A program made the position numbers and the translations under genes. A stretch of 64,000 bases of DNA from CBDCYS01 sp965226245. Its GTDB lineage: Bacteria > Acidobacteriota > Terriglobia > Bryobacterales > UBA6623. Shown in pieces: positions 53,370-61,847 of this stretch (position 1 is the first letter of the stretch; each line of letters opens with the position of its first letter). Location of the stretch: contig CBDDCL010000015.1 in the NCBI GenBank assembly GCA_965226245.1, forward strand, positions 6,634,001-6,698,000, in the 5' to 3' direction. The notes under the pieces are model-generated. The model did no database searches. It was not told the DNA's origin and saw only the letters and a list, made by a program, of their open reading frames with translations.

Positions 53370-54860
53370 ATGGAATTCTCGCGCCGCAAACTCCTTTTCT
53401 CGACGATGGGCTTGGCGGCCTCGCGAACAACACAGGTGCATGGCCAGACGCGCCGGCCGAACATCCTATTTGCGATTGCCGATGACTGGTCGCATGGACA
53501 TGCCGGGGCCTACGGAGCGAAATGGCTCAAAACCCCCGCCTTTGACCGCGTAGCGCGCGAAGGCGTGCTGTTCAACAACTGCTTCACGTCGAACCCCAAA
53601 TGCAGTCCTTGCCGCGCCAGCATCCTGACGGGACGCAATACCTGGCAGTTGGAAGAGGCGGTCAGCCATTTCGGCGTCTTCCCCGCCAAGTTCGGCGTCT
53701 ACCCGGATCTTCTCGAAGAGCACGGCTATCACGTCGGTTACACCGGCAAGGGATGGGGACCGGGTGATTACAGAGCAGGCGGGTTCAAGCGAAATCCAGC
53801 CGGGCCGGAATACGCCAAAAATACTCTGAAGCCGCCTTATCGAGGGATGTCCGCAAAAGACTACGCCGGGAATTTTGACGACTTCTTGGACGACCGCGAG
53901 CCTGGGCAGCCGTTCTGTTTTTGGTACGGCGCCCATGAGCCGCATCGGGTCTACGAAGGCGGCGCCGGCGCGCGCTCCGGGAAGAATCCAGACGATGTCG
54001 AGCTGCCGGCCTACTATCCGGACTCCCCGGTGATTCGGCGCGACATGCTCGATTACGCCGTCGAAGTAGAGTGGTTTGACACGCACTTGGGGCGCATCCT
54101 TCGCAAGCTGGAAGAGATCGGCGAACTCGACAATACTTTCATCGTCGTCACCTCCGATCACGGCATGCCTTTCCCGCGCGTCAAGGGTCAGATCTATGAG
54201 CACGGGTTCCATTTGCCGCTTGCTGTTCGTTGGGGCGGGATGGAGGGCGGCCGCGTGGTGGACGACTTCATCAACGTTCGCGACTTCGCCCCCACTTTTT
54301 TGGAGCTGGCCGGGCGTGAGCCTCACGCCAACATGACCGGCAAGAGCTTTCTCTATCTGTTGAAGTCGGGCAAATCCGGTCAGGTCGATGCAAGCCGCAA
54401 CCGCATGCTGGTGGGCAAGGAGCGCCACGACCTGGGCAGGCCCAACGACCAGGGCTACCCTGTGCGAGCCTTGCGGACGCCCGAATACCTTTACATTCGC
54501 AACTACGAGCCGGATCGCTGGCCCGCGGGCAACCCCGAAACCGGCTACCGCAACTGCGACAACAGTCCAACGAAGTCGCAAGTCTTGCGGAGTTTCGATA
54601 AGTATTACCGCCTGTCGTTTGGGAAGCGCCCCGCCGAAGAGCTCTACAACGTCACCGAGGATGCCGACTGCGTTCACAACCTTGCGGCGGACGCTGGGTT
54701 CGCGGAAGTCAAATCAAAACTCCGGGCGGAAATGGAAAAGATGCTGCGCGAAGATGGCGACCCGCGCGCGCTTGGCAAAGCCGAGATCTTCGATACGTAT
54801 AAGTACACCGGCCGCCGCGCGCACTCCTACGACGCCTGGCTGAAGAATCAAAACCCGTGA
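53370..54860 (+). CDS. Exported sulfatase
   Basis: This 496-residue protein has a short Tat-like leader (SRRKLLFSTMGLAASRTTQ). The type I sulfatase fold starts at RPNILFAIADDWSHGHAGAY. The formylglycine motif is CSPCR in SNPKCSPCRASILTGR; the first Cys would be converted by a formylglycine-generating enzyme, which is not in the window. Metal ligands are in ADDW and TSDHGMPF. It hydrolyses sulfate esters, probably of polysaccharides, in the periplasm. It is monocistronic. A separate sulfatase fragment lies at 57.8 kb. Confidence 0.94.
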   Translation: MEFSRRKLLFSTMGLAASRTTQVHGQTRRPNILFAIADDWSHGHAGAYGAKWLKTPAFDRVAREGVLFNNCFTSNPKCSPCRASILTGRNTWQLEEAVSHFGVFPAKFGVYPDLLEEHGYHVGYTGKGWGPGDYRAGGFKRNPAGPEYAKNTLKPPYRGMSAKDYAGNFDDFLDDREPGQPFCFWYGAHEPHRVYEGGAGARSGKNPDDVELPAYYPDSPVIRRDMLDYAVEVEWFDTHLGRILRKLEEIGELDNTFIVVTSDHGMPFPRVKGQIYEHGFHLPLAVRWGGMEGGRVVDDFINVRDFAPTFLELAGREPHANMTGKSFLYLLKSGKSGQVDASRNRMLVGKERHDLGRPNDQGYPVRALRTPEYLYIRNYEPDRWPAGNPETGYRNCDNSPTKSQVLRSFDKYYRLSFGKRPAEELYNVTEDADCVHNLAADAGFAEVKSKLRAEMEKMLREDGDPRALGKAEIFDTYKYTGRRAHSYDAWLKNQNP

Positions 54861-55054
54861 GCCGCGCTTGCTGCTCTCAATGGAGGGTATGTGTCAAGTG
54901 TTTCGGTGGTATTTTGAGATTAGGTGTTTAAATATACAACAACACCGGTTCTTTAATGATTCTTGGATTGGTGTAAATGTACAGATGTTTCGGGCGAACA
55001 AGGTGGAGGCGGTTCTGGATCTTCCTGGCCGCAACGGAGTCGGCGCCCGGCTAG

Positions 55055-55381
55055 TTAGCTTAACGGATTCAAGCCGAGCCAGCTTCGCGCGGCGTTTTCT
55101 ACTGCTTGCAACTGATCCGGCGAAAGAGTGCCGATCTTTCGTATCAACCGGACGTGTGGAACCGTGACCAAGCTTTGAGCATCGAAGGCCCCGGGGCGGA
55201 GAAACCTGACCTTCACATCCACTTCAAAGCGGGAAGCGCGGGCGGCCGTTGTGTGGGGGATCAGAGTCGCTAGCGCTCGGTCTTGGTCCAGTGCGGGGAC
55301 ACTCAATACAACGCAGGGCCTCACCTTCGCCGCAAGACCCAGGTCGACGATCCAGACCTCACCCCGGCGGGGTTCAGGTAT
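55055..55381 (-). CDS. MazF/PemK-type toxin with a non-standard start
   Basis: The family N-terminus PRRGEVWIVDLGLAAK precedes RPCVVLSVPALDQDRALATL and the body of a MazF-like endoribonuclease. The frame opens with ATA at 55381 where relatives have ATG; the next common start is GTG at 55324, which would remove the first strand. The coding sequence overlaps the antitoxin gene by 8 nt, as typical of such pairs. Loss of the start codon suggests weakened or absent toxin expression. Fold motifs otherwise look complete (about 108 residues). Confidence 0.75.
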   Translation of the reverse strand: MPEPRRGEVWIVDLGLAAKVRPCVVLSVPALDQDRALATLIPHTTAARASRFEVDVKVRFLRPGAFDAQSLVTVPHVRLIRKIGTLSPDQLQAVENAARSWLGLNPLS

Positions 55382-55565
55382 GTTTCGATTCTTCTTGGTC
55401 GAGTTCTAGAAAAACGCTCTCGGAAGCTTGGACCAGGTCGTCTTCGTCCAAAGGCGGAACGTCAAGTGCGGCCGAGCGCCTCAGAATCTCTGCCGCCGCT
55501 TCGCGCTTGGCGTCCGCTGGGAGGCGTTCAAACGACTCAAGCAGAACTTCAACGGGTCTGGGCAT
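55374..55565 (-). CDS. Antitoxin of the MazEF-like pair
   Basis: From ATG 55565 the 63-residue protein reads MPRPVEVLLESFERLPADAK, then AAEILRRSAALDVPPLDEDD. This is a short helical, acidic C-terminal antitoxin of the type that precedes MazF-like toxins in Acidobacteria and cyanobacteria. It would bind and block the toxin and repress the pair. It overlaps the toxin gene by 8 nt on the same strand. No separate DNA-binding domain is obvious. Confidence 0.75.
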   Translation of the reverse strand: MPRPVEVLLESFERLPADAKREAAAEILRRSAALDVPPLDEDDLVQASESVFLELDQEESKHT

Positions 55566-56205
55566 ATCGATAGTAACTCTGCTTATTATAGCGAGCCACT
55601 GGTTCGCTCGCCATTTCGTGCGTTTAGCGGCCACCCCGGTTGCGGGGGGATTCGGGCTCCGTCCCTGAACTCCAGTGCGCCCACCGAACATGGTTGGGGG
55701 AGGTGTCGTTTTATGAGGGACCGACCGCGAGGCAGCCGGTCTTGGGGACCACCCCAACCCCCGAATGACCGTTGCTAACGATCGTTCGCCAGAAGCAGAT
55801 GAAAAACCCACGGACTACAGCAAGGGCGTCACCCAGGCCTACACATCCCACGAGCTTGTTAGGGATACGAGCGGTTCGGTAAGATTTTCCGCCGGACCCA
55901 ATACTGGCACCGCAGCGCGGCGAACGGAGCCGGCAACACATACTCGACGGCCGAGGACTTGCTTCGCTACGATCAGGCTCTCTACGATTCAACGCTGCTG
56001 AAGCCGGACACTGTCGCGACTTTGTTCAAACCGAGGCATGGTTCCATGGCTCTCGGCTGGTTCGTGCGAACCCGTGACGATCGCGTACGTATCGAGCACC
56101 AGGGAAGCAACCCGGGATTCGCCACACTCTTGCGGCGCTATCCCAGAGACAGGGTACTCGTCGTCATTCTTTCGAATCTTGATGGTTGGGACCTAGTCCC
56201 GCTAG

Positions 56206-57012
56206 CAGCCCGTGGCAAAAGTGTGCTCGGGCGAAAATGGGGGACTGCCACCGATTCTCGCTCGTGGAACCCCATTGTTTCCAACAATACTGCGACGCGA
56301 GAATCGGGTGGCTGTCCGAAAGCGCCGGGATAAACCGGCGAGGAGTTGGGGATGCAAGAGCCCCACAGTGAAAGTTTAGCGAACCACGCTGACCTCGAGT
56401 CATGCGCCGGCGGTCGCGAGATCGCGGGTGAAGCGTTGACAGAGGCACTGGCGGGCTGGCTATCGAGCCGCGAAATGCCTAGATTCGGGTGCCGACCTTG
56501 TGGACAGAAGGGGAAGGCCATATCAACCGTCGCGCTATCGCAAGCGGCGGGCGAACCCGGCGCGGTCGGAGAACCCGTGCACGTCAGGAAACTCCTCGCG
56601 CGAGAACCGGGAGACCTCGGAGGCGCCTGCCGCGAAGTGGCAGGCCGGTGGGGGAAGGCAACAGCCGCACGCCCCACGCGTACGCCGCCGAGGAGTCGGA
56701 CCGGGCCGTAGTACCAGCGAAGGGTCCGAACAAGGGCGGGGAACCGTCGGCGGAGGACCTGGAGGGAAGGGCCGGGACCGAGGAGAACGTCGTCGGGTGC
56801 GCCACGGACCGCACACAGAGGCGGACAGGCCGTGCCCCAAGCGCTGGACGGCGTGCGGAGCGGAAGCTGTTGTCGGGCTTGCGCTGACGCCATTATCCGA
56901 GGTAAGAGCCGTATGAGTCAACGCTCACGTACGGATCTGTGCGGGGGGTGCCGGGCGACCGGCATCCCTACCGCGACCCTTTTTCGCGTCCTCGGACTTC
57001 CACCACGGGCTG
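56206..57012. mobile_element. CTAG-flanked MITE copy 2, enlarged by a group II intron
   Basis: The ends CAGCCCGTGGCAAAAG (56206-56221) and its inverted partner ending CCACGGGCTG at 57012 are flanked by CTAG at 56202-56205 and 57013-57016. The first ~110 bp align with the reverse complement of copy 1 at 28993-29141, and the last ~36 bp match its other end. The extra ~660 bp in between carry a group II intron remnant. The insertion interrupts the serine hydrolase gene. Confidence 0.82.
56314..56976 (+). mobile_element. ORF-less group II intron remnant
   Basis: Domain V is recognisable at about 56906-56937 (GAGCCGTATGAGTCAACGCT then CACGTACGGATC): TGAG/CTCA and CCGTA/TACGG stems separated by a 2-nt bulge. 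A domain VI-like hairpin follows (GGGTGCCGG..CCGGCATCCC). Upstream, a reading at about 56700-56800 gives PAKGPNKGGEPSAEDLEGRA, the kind of leader that precedes intron-encoded reverse transcriptases. No reverse transcriptase remains. The intron sits just after the MITE hairpin, as class C introns prefer. The boundaries are estimates. Confidence 0.7.
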
Positions 57013-57202
57013 CTAGGAGACGAGATAGAGACGTTGATCTTCGACAGCGAGTGACCCCAGTCATTTCCGCGAGTGGAGATCCTCGGAAGCTGCCCGCCCA
57101 AGGGTGCAGTGCCGCCGAGCTTCCTCGATCTTTCATTGTTGACAGGTCGTGGAGATTCGCCTGATTTATCGTTGGGAGCCGGCCCCCGCGCATTCCCGCT
57201 GC

Positions 57203-57670
57203 TCAGCCGCGGTAGTCGGCTCCCTGAAGCTGCACCTGGATTCCGTCTGGATCCTGAAAGTAGAGTTCCTTCACGTCATCGCGCAGGCGGATTCGGCCCT
57301 TGACCCCCTTCTTTTCGAGCGCCTCGAGCGTCCAGTCGGCATCGAAGTTGTCCACTCCGAGGCAGAAGTGATGGATGCGCGGTGACGGAATGTCGTAGAG
57401 GCCAACGAAGCTCGACGACCCCGCGCCTAGATTGACGCCGTTTGCTTGCCGGCTGACAATCGGCATGGCCAGCAACTCGGTGTAGAACTGGCGCGAGCGC
57501 TCGACGTCGGAAACAGCCAAAGTGACGTGATTCAGCGTGGCCGCGCGGAGTGGGGCCTGAGCCGGGGCGGCGGCCGGAGTTGCTACCGCCGCCAAAGCAG
57601 CGACGAGTTGGCGGCGGCTCATCCCGCCCCGTTCGTAGTATGACAACAAGTTTTCGAGTTCAGCAATCAT
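57203..57670 (-). CDS. VOC (glyoxalase/bleomycin-resistance) family protein with Tat-like leader
   Basis: The ATG at 57670 is preferred because GGAGG lies 5 nt upstream. The 155-residue protein has a Tat-like segment (GMSRRQLVAALAAVATPAAA). One VOC domain follows (LNHVTLAVSDVERSRQFYTE; IHHFCLGVDNFDADWTLEAL; KELYFQDPDGIQVQLQGAD). Metal ligands would be His in LNHVTL and IHHF and Glu/Gln in the last strand. The domain usually works as a dimer or tandem pair on small molecules. Export of a VOC protein is common in Acidobacteria; the substrate is unknown. Confidence 0.88.
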   Translation of the reverse strand: MIAELENLLSYYERGGMSRRQLVAALAAVATPAAAPAQAPLRAATLNHVTLAVSDVERSRQFYTELLAMPIVSRQANGVNLGAGSSSFVGLYDIPSPRIHHFCLGVDNFDADWTLEALEKKGVKGRIRLRDDVKELYFQDPDGIQVQLQGADYRG

Positions 57671-57773
57671 GAGGACCTCCACGGGAGATTATGCCCGTTC
57701 CCGGGCTTGGTTGCCAGTCGGCCGGCAACCCCAACAGTGTTCAGCACGAGCCGGTTGATTCGGTCACTACACT

Positions 57774-57960
57774 GTGCTCCCCACTTTGTGGCAAGCTAGG
57801 GCCATATCCGTTTCTCTCAATCGCCGCCAGTTTGCGCAGACTATTGCCGGATCGGCTTTGGGTAGGGCCGCTTTGCAGGCGCAGGCGCCACGCAAACCCA
57901 ACGTTCTTTACATCTTCAGTGATCAGCATCGGGCCTGTTCGATGCCCAGTCCACCTTCGC
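57774..57960 (+). pseudogene. Sulfatase N-terminal fragment
   Basis: The frame reads SLNRRQFAQTIAGSALGRAA, a Tat-like leader, then PRKPNVLYIFSDQHRACSMP. The latter is the opening strand and metal site of a type I sulfatase. It departs from the family right after, before the Cys-x-Pro-x-Arg motif, so it is inactive. The gene has been deleted from there on; the following ~140 bp are not recognisable. Confidence 0.75.
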
Positions 57961-58105
57961 GCAGGCAACTATCGGGTCTCTGCAGGTCGATCAAGGGCGC
58001 CGGATCATTCGCCTGGAAGGGCTGAGGCATCGCCGAGAGGTCCTCTCGCTGAAAAGGGTGATTCGGCGCCCTCAACGAGCCGCGTCTTGGAAACCGTCTG
58101 TCTCT

Positions 58106-58540
58106 CTAGGTCATTTGCTCTTTGAGTAGCGTCCGGACACCTTCGTCCGGTGGAGACTCCGGGAATAATTTGTGACTGAATAGCAGACTGCGATAGGTCC
58201 CAAGTTTGAGCCCGCCAACTCTCTCAGAGTAATTGCGCAAACGTTGCTGGGTCGTAATCTCAAGGATCAGTTCGTAGTCTTTGTCGAACAGCCTGCGCTT
58301 CGGAATGGACCGGATCACCTTGGGCCTTTCCTTTCCGATGTCGTCCAAGATGACATACAGCCGGAGGGGAGTGGCCACCAGCCAAGTTTGTTGCGAGGCA
58401 GTTTGAAATATCAGAAGTATGGAAGCGCGGGAGGGAGTTTCACTTTCACTATTGAAGTGCTTCGAGTACCTGATGCATTCGATGATGCCCGCATCGGAGT
58501 AGAAATCACGATAGCCCAAAGCAAACTTTGAAAGACTCAT
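58106..58540 (-). CDS. Hypothetical protein, coupled to upstream membrane protein
   Basis: The ATG at 58540 overlaps the stop of the upstream gene (ATGA). The 144-residue product is soluble and mixed alpha/beta (SKFALGYRDFYSDAGIIECI; QTWLVATPLRLYVILDDIGK; LFDKDYELILEITTQQRLRN). It has an N-terminal aromatic-rich part and no enzyme motif I recognise. The tight overlap implies that it acts with the membrane protein. It could be a cytoplasmic sensor or effector part of a small membrane complex; this is inferred only from linkage. Confidence 0.6.
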   Translation of the reverse strand: MSLSKFALGYRDFYSDAGIIECIRYSKHFNSESETPSRASILLIFQTASQQTWLVATPLRLYVILDDIGKERPKVIRSIPKRRLFDKDYELILEITTQQRLRNYSERVGGLKLGTYRSLLFSHKLFPESPPDEGVRTLLKEQMT

Positions 58541-58965
58541 GACTCGTTCTCTTCTTCCGATTCCTCGTGGGACTCCGTGGGTATCGGCCCTTCGCCCACT
58601 TGGACTTGGCGAAACTCCCTCGACAGTATCTTGGGGAAAAGAATCGTCCAACTGATGCCGATGGTGATGCACGATTGGATGGTGAGCTGCATCAGCCCCA
58701 GCGCAACCGCCACAAATCCAATGGCACCGGAGCCGAAACCCCACAGCATCACCACCACCGACCAATGCCAATGCAGGTACTTGAGCCCGAGCAATGACGG
58801 TTTGCCAGGACGAATCACCGTAAGAGCCCAGTCGCACCCCACGATTAGAATTCCCAGAATGGCCGAAGCCACGGCAAACACGAAGCGGCCCGCTGGATGC
58901 TCCCCCAGGTCAACTCCGCGAGGATCGAACAGGAAATCGAAGAGAACCTGGAGTAGTTCAAGCAC
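58537..58965 (-). CDS. Hypothetical three-helix membrane protein
   Basis: This 142-residue protein has membrane segments at about 27-48 (RFVFAVASAILGILIVGCDW), 64-90 (HWHWSVVVMLWGFGSGAIGF then VAVALGLM) and 92-110 (TIQSCITIGISWTILF). A cytoplasmic acidic tail follows (TESHEESEEENES). No family is recognised. It is the first gene of a translationally coupled pair. The charged tail may contact the partner protein encoded immediately after it. Confidence 0.6.
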   Translation of the reverse strand: MLELLQVLFDFLFDPRGVDLGEHPAGRFVFAVASAILGILIVGCDWALTVIRPGKPSLLGLKYLHWHWSVVVMLWGFGSGAIGFVAVALGLMQLTIQSCITIGISWTILFPKILSREFRQVQVGEGPIPTESHEESEEENES

Positions 58966-59168
58966 GCAAACTGATCCTGACCGTGTTGCTTTTGTCCTCC
59001 ACTCCTACCGTAGCAGAAACCGCGCTGGAATCGAGGGCCCGCCGAGCTGCCGGAGCCGTTCGAGTGCGGTGGGGTCGGCGTGGAACTTGCCGCTGTGGAG
59101 TTTTCACCGCGATAGTATCTAGACTATATGAAGGAACTTGTTTCACTGAAGACTTCTGAGAGGGAGAC

Positions 59169-59896
59169 GTGGCCAACGACAGCGGAAAACTCACCCGGCG
59201 TGAACTTGGCAGGAAAGCAACCATCGCGGGGGCGGCGATCGCGGCATCGTCGCTGCGTTCTGCTTCGGCAAGCGGAACTTTGCCGCGCCGCAAACTGGGC
59301 AAGACGGGACTTGAGGTCAGCATCCTGGGGCTCGGCTCGTCCCCTCTGGGGCAGCCTTTCGTCGACCAGGCAGGAGCGACTCGAATCATCGATGCACTGC
59401 TTGACGAGGGTGTCAACTACATCGACACGGCGCCCATTTACGGGCTGTCGGAGATTCGTCTCGGCAAGTCCCTGAAAGGGCGGCGCGACAAGTTTGTGCT
59501 GGTATCGAAGGTCGAGGCGACCTCGAGCCAGGACGCGACGTGGCAGGTCGGGGAGAGCCTGCGCAAGCTGCAGACGGATTATCTCGACTTGGTGCATATC
59601 CACAACGTAGGCCGCACGGACCGCTTCCCCGATCTTGATGTGCTGACCGGCGATTTGGGGGCGTTGCAGAAGACAAAGGCAAGCTGTCGGACCATTACGA
59701 TGACGCTGTTCGCTACGCACTAGGGATTCCGGGGCTTTCAGTCGCCATCATGGGGATGAAGAATGCTGCCGAGGTTCGCCAGGCGGCGGCGGCGGCCTTT
59801 CGGGCGTACAAGCCTTTCAGTGACCAAGAGATTAGTGAGCTGACTCGCAAAGGCAAGGAGATGGAGTTGCGCGGCCCAGTTGCGTGGGAAGCCTAG
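59169..59896 (+). pseudogene. Aldo/keto reductase with an internal deletion
   Basis: GTG 59169, preceded by GAGAGGGAG, opens a Tat-like leader and an AKR barrel (PRRKLGKTGLEVSILGLGSS; VNYIDTAPIYGLSEIRLGKS with the catalytic Tyr; DKFVLVSKVEA with the Lys). At about 59680 the frame jumps past roughly 100 missing residues. It resumes in another frame as HYDDAVRYALGIPGLSVAIM and MKNAAEVRQAAAAAFRAYKP, ending at TAG 59894-59896. The middle beta strands are gone, so no active enzyme is made. Confidence 0.85.
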
Positions 59897-59957
59897 CCAA
59901 AGATATTTGAAAATTTCGTTCGTGGGGAGTTTGGGCGGTGGTGGTGTTAATACTGGC

Positions 59958-60097
59958 GGCGAGCTTTCGTGAACAGAGCCGCGCCCGCAAGGGTGCGGTC
60001 CAGTTTCGCAGTGACCGAGTTCCAATGGGATGACCGGCGCGACCCCCACTCTCGACCGCACCCTTGCGGGCGCGGCTCTGTTCACGAAAAGCTCGCC
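59958..60097. repeat. REP-like hairpin, copy B
   Basis: A 34-bp perfect inverted repeat (59967-60000 and 60054-60087) is extended by a further ~10 bp with one gap (GGCGAGCTTT/GGCGAGCTTTT). The arm core AGAGCCGCGCCCGCAAGGGT is the same as in copy A at 49299. The spacer differs but keeps CGCAGTGAC. The longer arms here suggest that copy B is nearer the complete unit. Confidence 0.9.
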
Positions 60098-60266
60098 AGA
60101 AGAAGAGGTTCTTCCCGGGGCTGGCGCCCCGGGCCAGCATTAACCATTCCTTCCCTTTGTTGCGGGAAGCGCTCTGTCTTGCCGCCATTTCCGCGAACAA
60201 AATCCTCGGAATCGCCCGGCTAGATCTAACAACAGGACCGGAACTGTAGGAATCCAACCCACGCCA

Positions 60267-61847
60267 TTGAAAGTAATCACGCTCCAGCGGGCCCTGCCGG
60301 TGCTGCTGGTCATCTACTTACTCTCGCTCAGCATCGGCAGTTTGCTCTTTGCCAGTACGATCTGGAAGAGCGTCACTGACTACCAAACCGCCTACCCGTT
60401 TCACGCTGACTTGCCGGCAGGCAGCCCCCTCACCGGCCGCCTGGTTCTGGTAGTGCTCGACGGTATTCGCGTCGACGCCGTTACGGAGATGGACTTCCTG
60501 AGCGCGCTGAGCCGCCGCGGTTCATCGGGCATTGTCCGAAGCGGTCAGCCGTCGCTTTCCAACCCGTCGCGCGCGGTCATCGCCACGGGCGCCTGGGCTG
60601 AAGTCAACGGCGTGACGAATAATTCCGGGTATTCAGCGCCCCAAGTCGATTCGATCTTCTCGCTGGCCAAGCGCGCGGGCGTTCCGCAAGCCGCGGCTGG
60701 TTCCCCTTTCTGGTCACGGGCTTTCGGGGCTTACTTGGGCGATCGCGCACTCGTTCATCAAAAGGGGACAAAGATCGGCGACGGACCTTCGGAACTGATC
60801 GAGTGGCAACAAAAGACGTGCGCGTCCGACATTGAATTCTTGGACAAACAGGGTCATGGACTCATCGTGCTGGATCTCACGGCGGCCGACTCGGCGGGCC
60901 ATGATTTCGGAGGGCTCTCACCAGAGTATCTGGAGACCGCGAAAGCCGTGGATGGTTGTCTGCGGCAAGTCGTCGGGACCTTCGACGACGGACAAACGAC
61001 CTTCTTGATTACGTCCGATCATGGACACATTCACCGCCGGGGGGGCGGTGGCCACGGCGGCGGCGAGGAGGAAGTGCTCGAAGTTCCGCTGGTCCTTTTC
61101 GGGCGGGCTATTCGTGAAAACTCCGGATGGAAAGGAGACCAAGTCGATATCGCTCCGACGATCTGCGCCTTGCTGGGATTGCCGCTGGCGGCGACGAATC
61201 AGGGCCGAATCCTGTGGCATTCGCTTGACGCGTCCGGCGGCGATGAGGCGGAATTGCGGCGGCGAGAACTTCAGCAGCAGGAGCTGGGGGTTGCCAAGCT
61301 TCCGGACCGCGAGCAGGGCCTCCAGCAGGAACGGCGGGAACGCAGTCCCTGGGCAGCCGGATTCTTCACGTTGTTTTCGGCGGTCCTGGTATGGACCGGA
61401 GTCCGCCGGCCTCGAAGCGCGGCCCGGCTGGCGGCCGCCGTGCTTGTCTACTACGGTTTCTATTACCTGCTCTTTTGGGCGTTCGGCCTCGGTTACTCGT
61501 TGAGCGCGGTCGGGCGACAGGAATATCTGGGCCGTTTTTTTGCACTCGATCTTGGCGCCGCGGTTATCGCCCTAGCTGGCGCTTCCTGGTTTTTGGAGTC
61601 AAGATTGACGACGTGGCGGGCTATGCTGCTGCTCGATCTGGCGGTTCTGGTCTCGGCAACGCTGGCGCTGCAGGTTACGGCCATCTACTTTTGGCATGGG
61701 CTCGTCATGGATCGCTTTATGCTCGATTTGAGCGCCGCCTTCAAAGCCTGCATGGATCTGCTGCAGATTTTCGTGCTAGGGCTGGCCGCGCCGGTGATCT
61801 ATTTGGTTGCCGCGTGGTGGGAGCAGCGAAGGGAGGCTAACGCATGA
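60267..61847 (+). CDS. Membrane-anchored phosphodiesterase (alkaline phosphatase superfamily)
   Basis: TTG 60267 opens a 526-residue protein. An N-terminal helix (VLLVIYLLSLSIGSLLF) is followed by an extracytoplasmic type I phosphodiesterase domain. Its metal sites lie in RLVLVVLDGIRVDAVTEMDF, the nucleophile region in SLSNPSRAVIATGAWAEVNG, then LTAADSAGHDFGG and ITSDHGHIHRRGGGGHGG. The last third is four to five membrane helices. The layout resembles PIG-N/PIG-O-like phosphoethanolamine transferases and lipid-acting enzymes. Its stop overlaps the acyl-CoA synthetase start by 4 nt, hinting at a lipid-related role. Confidence 0.85.
   Translation: MKVITLQRALPVLLVIYLLSLSIGSLLFASTIWKSVTDYQTAYPFHADLPAGSPLTGRLVLVVLDGIRVDAVTEMDFLSALSRRGSSGIVRSGQPSLSNPSRAVIATGAWAEVNGVTNNSGYSAPQVDSIFSLAKRAGVPQAAAGSPFWSRAFGAYLGDRALVHQKGTKIGDGPSELIEWQQKTCASDIEFLDKQGHGLIVLDLTAADSAGHDFGGLSPEYLETAKAVDGCLRQVVGTFDDGQTTFLITSDHGHIHRRGGGGHGGGEEEVLEVPLVLFGRAIRENSGWKGDQVDIAPTICALLGLPLAATNQGRILWHSLDASGGDEAELRRRELQQQELGVAKLPDREQGLQQERRERSPWAAGFFTLFSAVLVWTGVRRPRSAARLAAAVLVYYGFYYLLFWAFGLGYSLSAVGRQEYLGRFFALDLGAAVIALAGASWFLESRLTTWRAMLLLDLAVLVSATLALQVTAIYFWHGLVMDRFMLDLSAAFKACMDLLQIFVLGLAAPVIYLVAAWWEQRREANA

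Larger units (their letters stand above)
55862..57054 (+). pseudogene. Serine hydrolase (beta-lactamase-like) C-terminal part, interrupted
   Basis: After a TAG at 55859-55861 the frame reads GYERFGKIFRRTQYWHRSAA, then GNTYSTAEDLLRYDQALYDS. The expected HxG motif lies in VRIEHQGSNPGFATLLRRYP. The gene is cut at VPL (56204). Deleting 56206-57016 and keeping one CTAG gives VPLGDEIETLIFDSE and a stop at 57054, a normal family end. The N-terminal catalytic half with SxxK is absent. It thus suffered both truncation and a later insertion. Confidence 0.85.

Noticed and set aside
53466..54677. 403-codon minus-strand frame opposite the sulfatase
   Set aside because: Antisense of a conserved enzyme; no start signal or domain.
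54868..55167. Plus-strand frame of 99 codons after the sulfatase
   Set aside because: Overlaps the toxin gene on the other strand and shows no ribosome-binding site or family.
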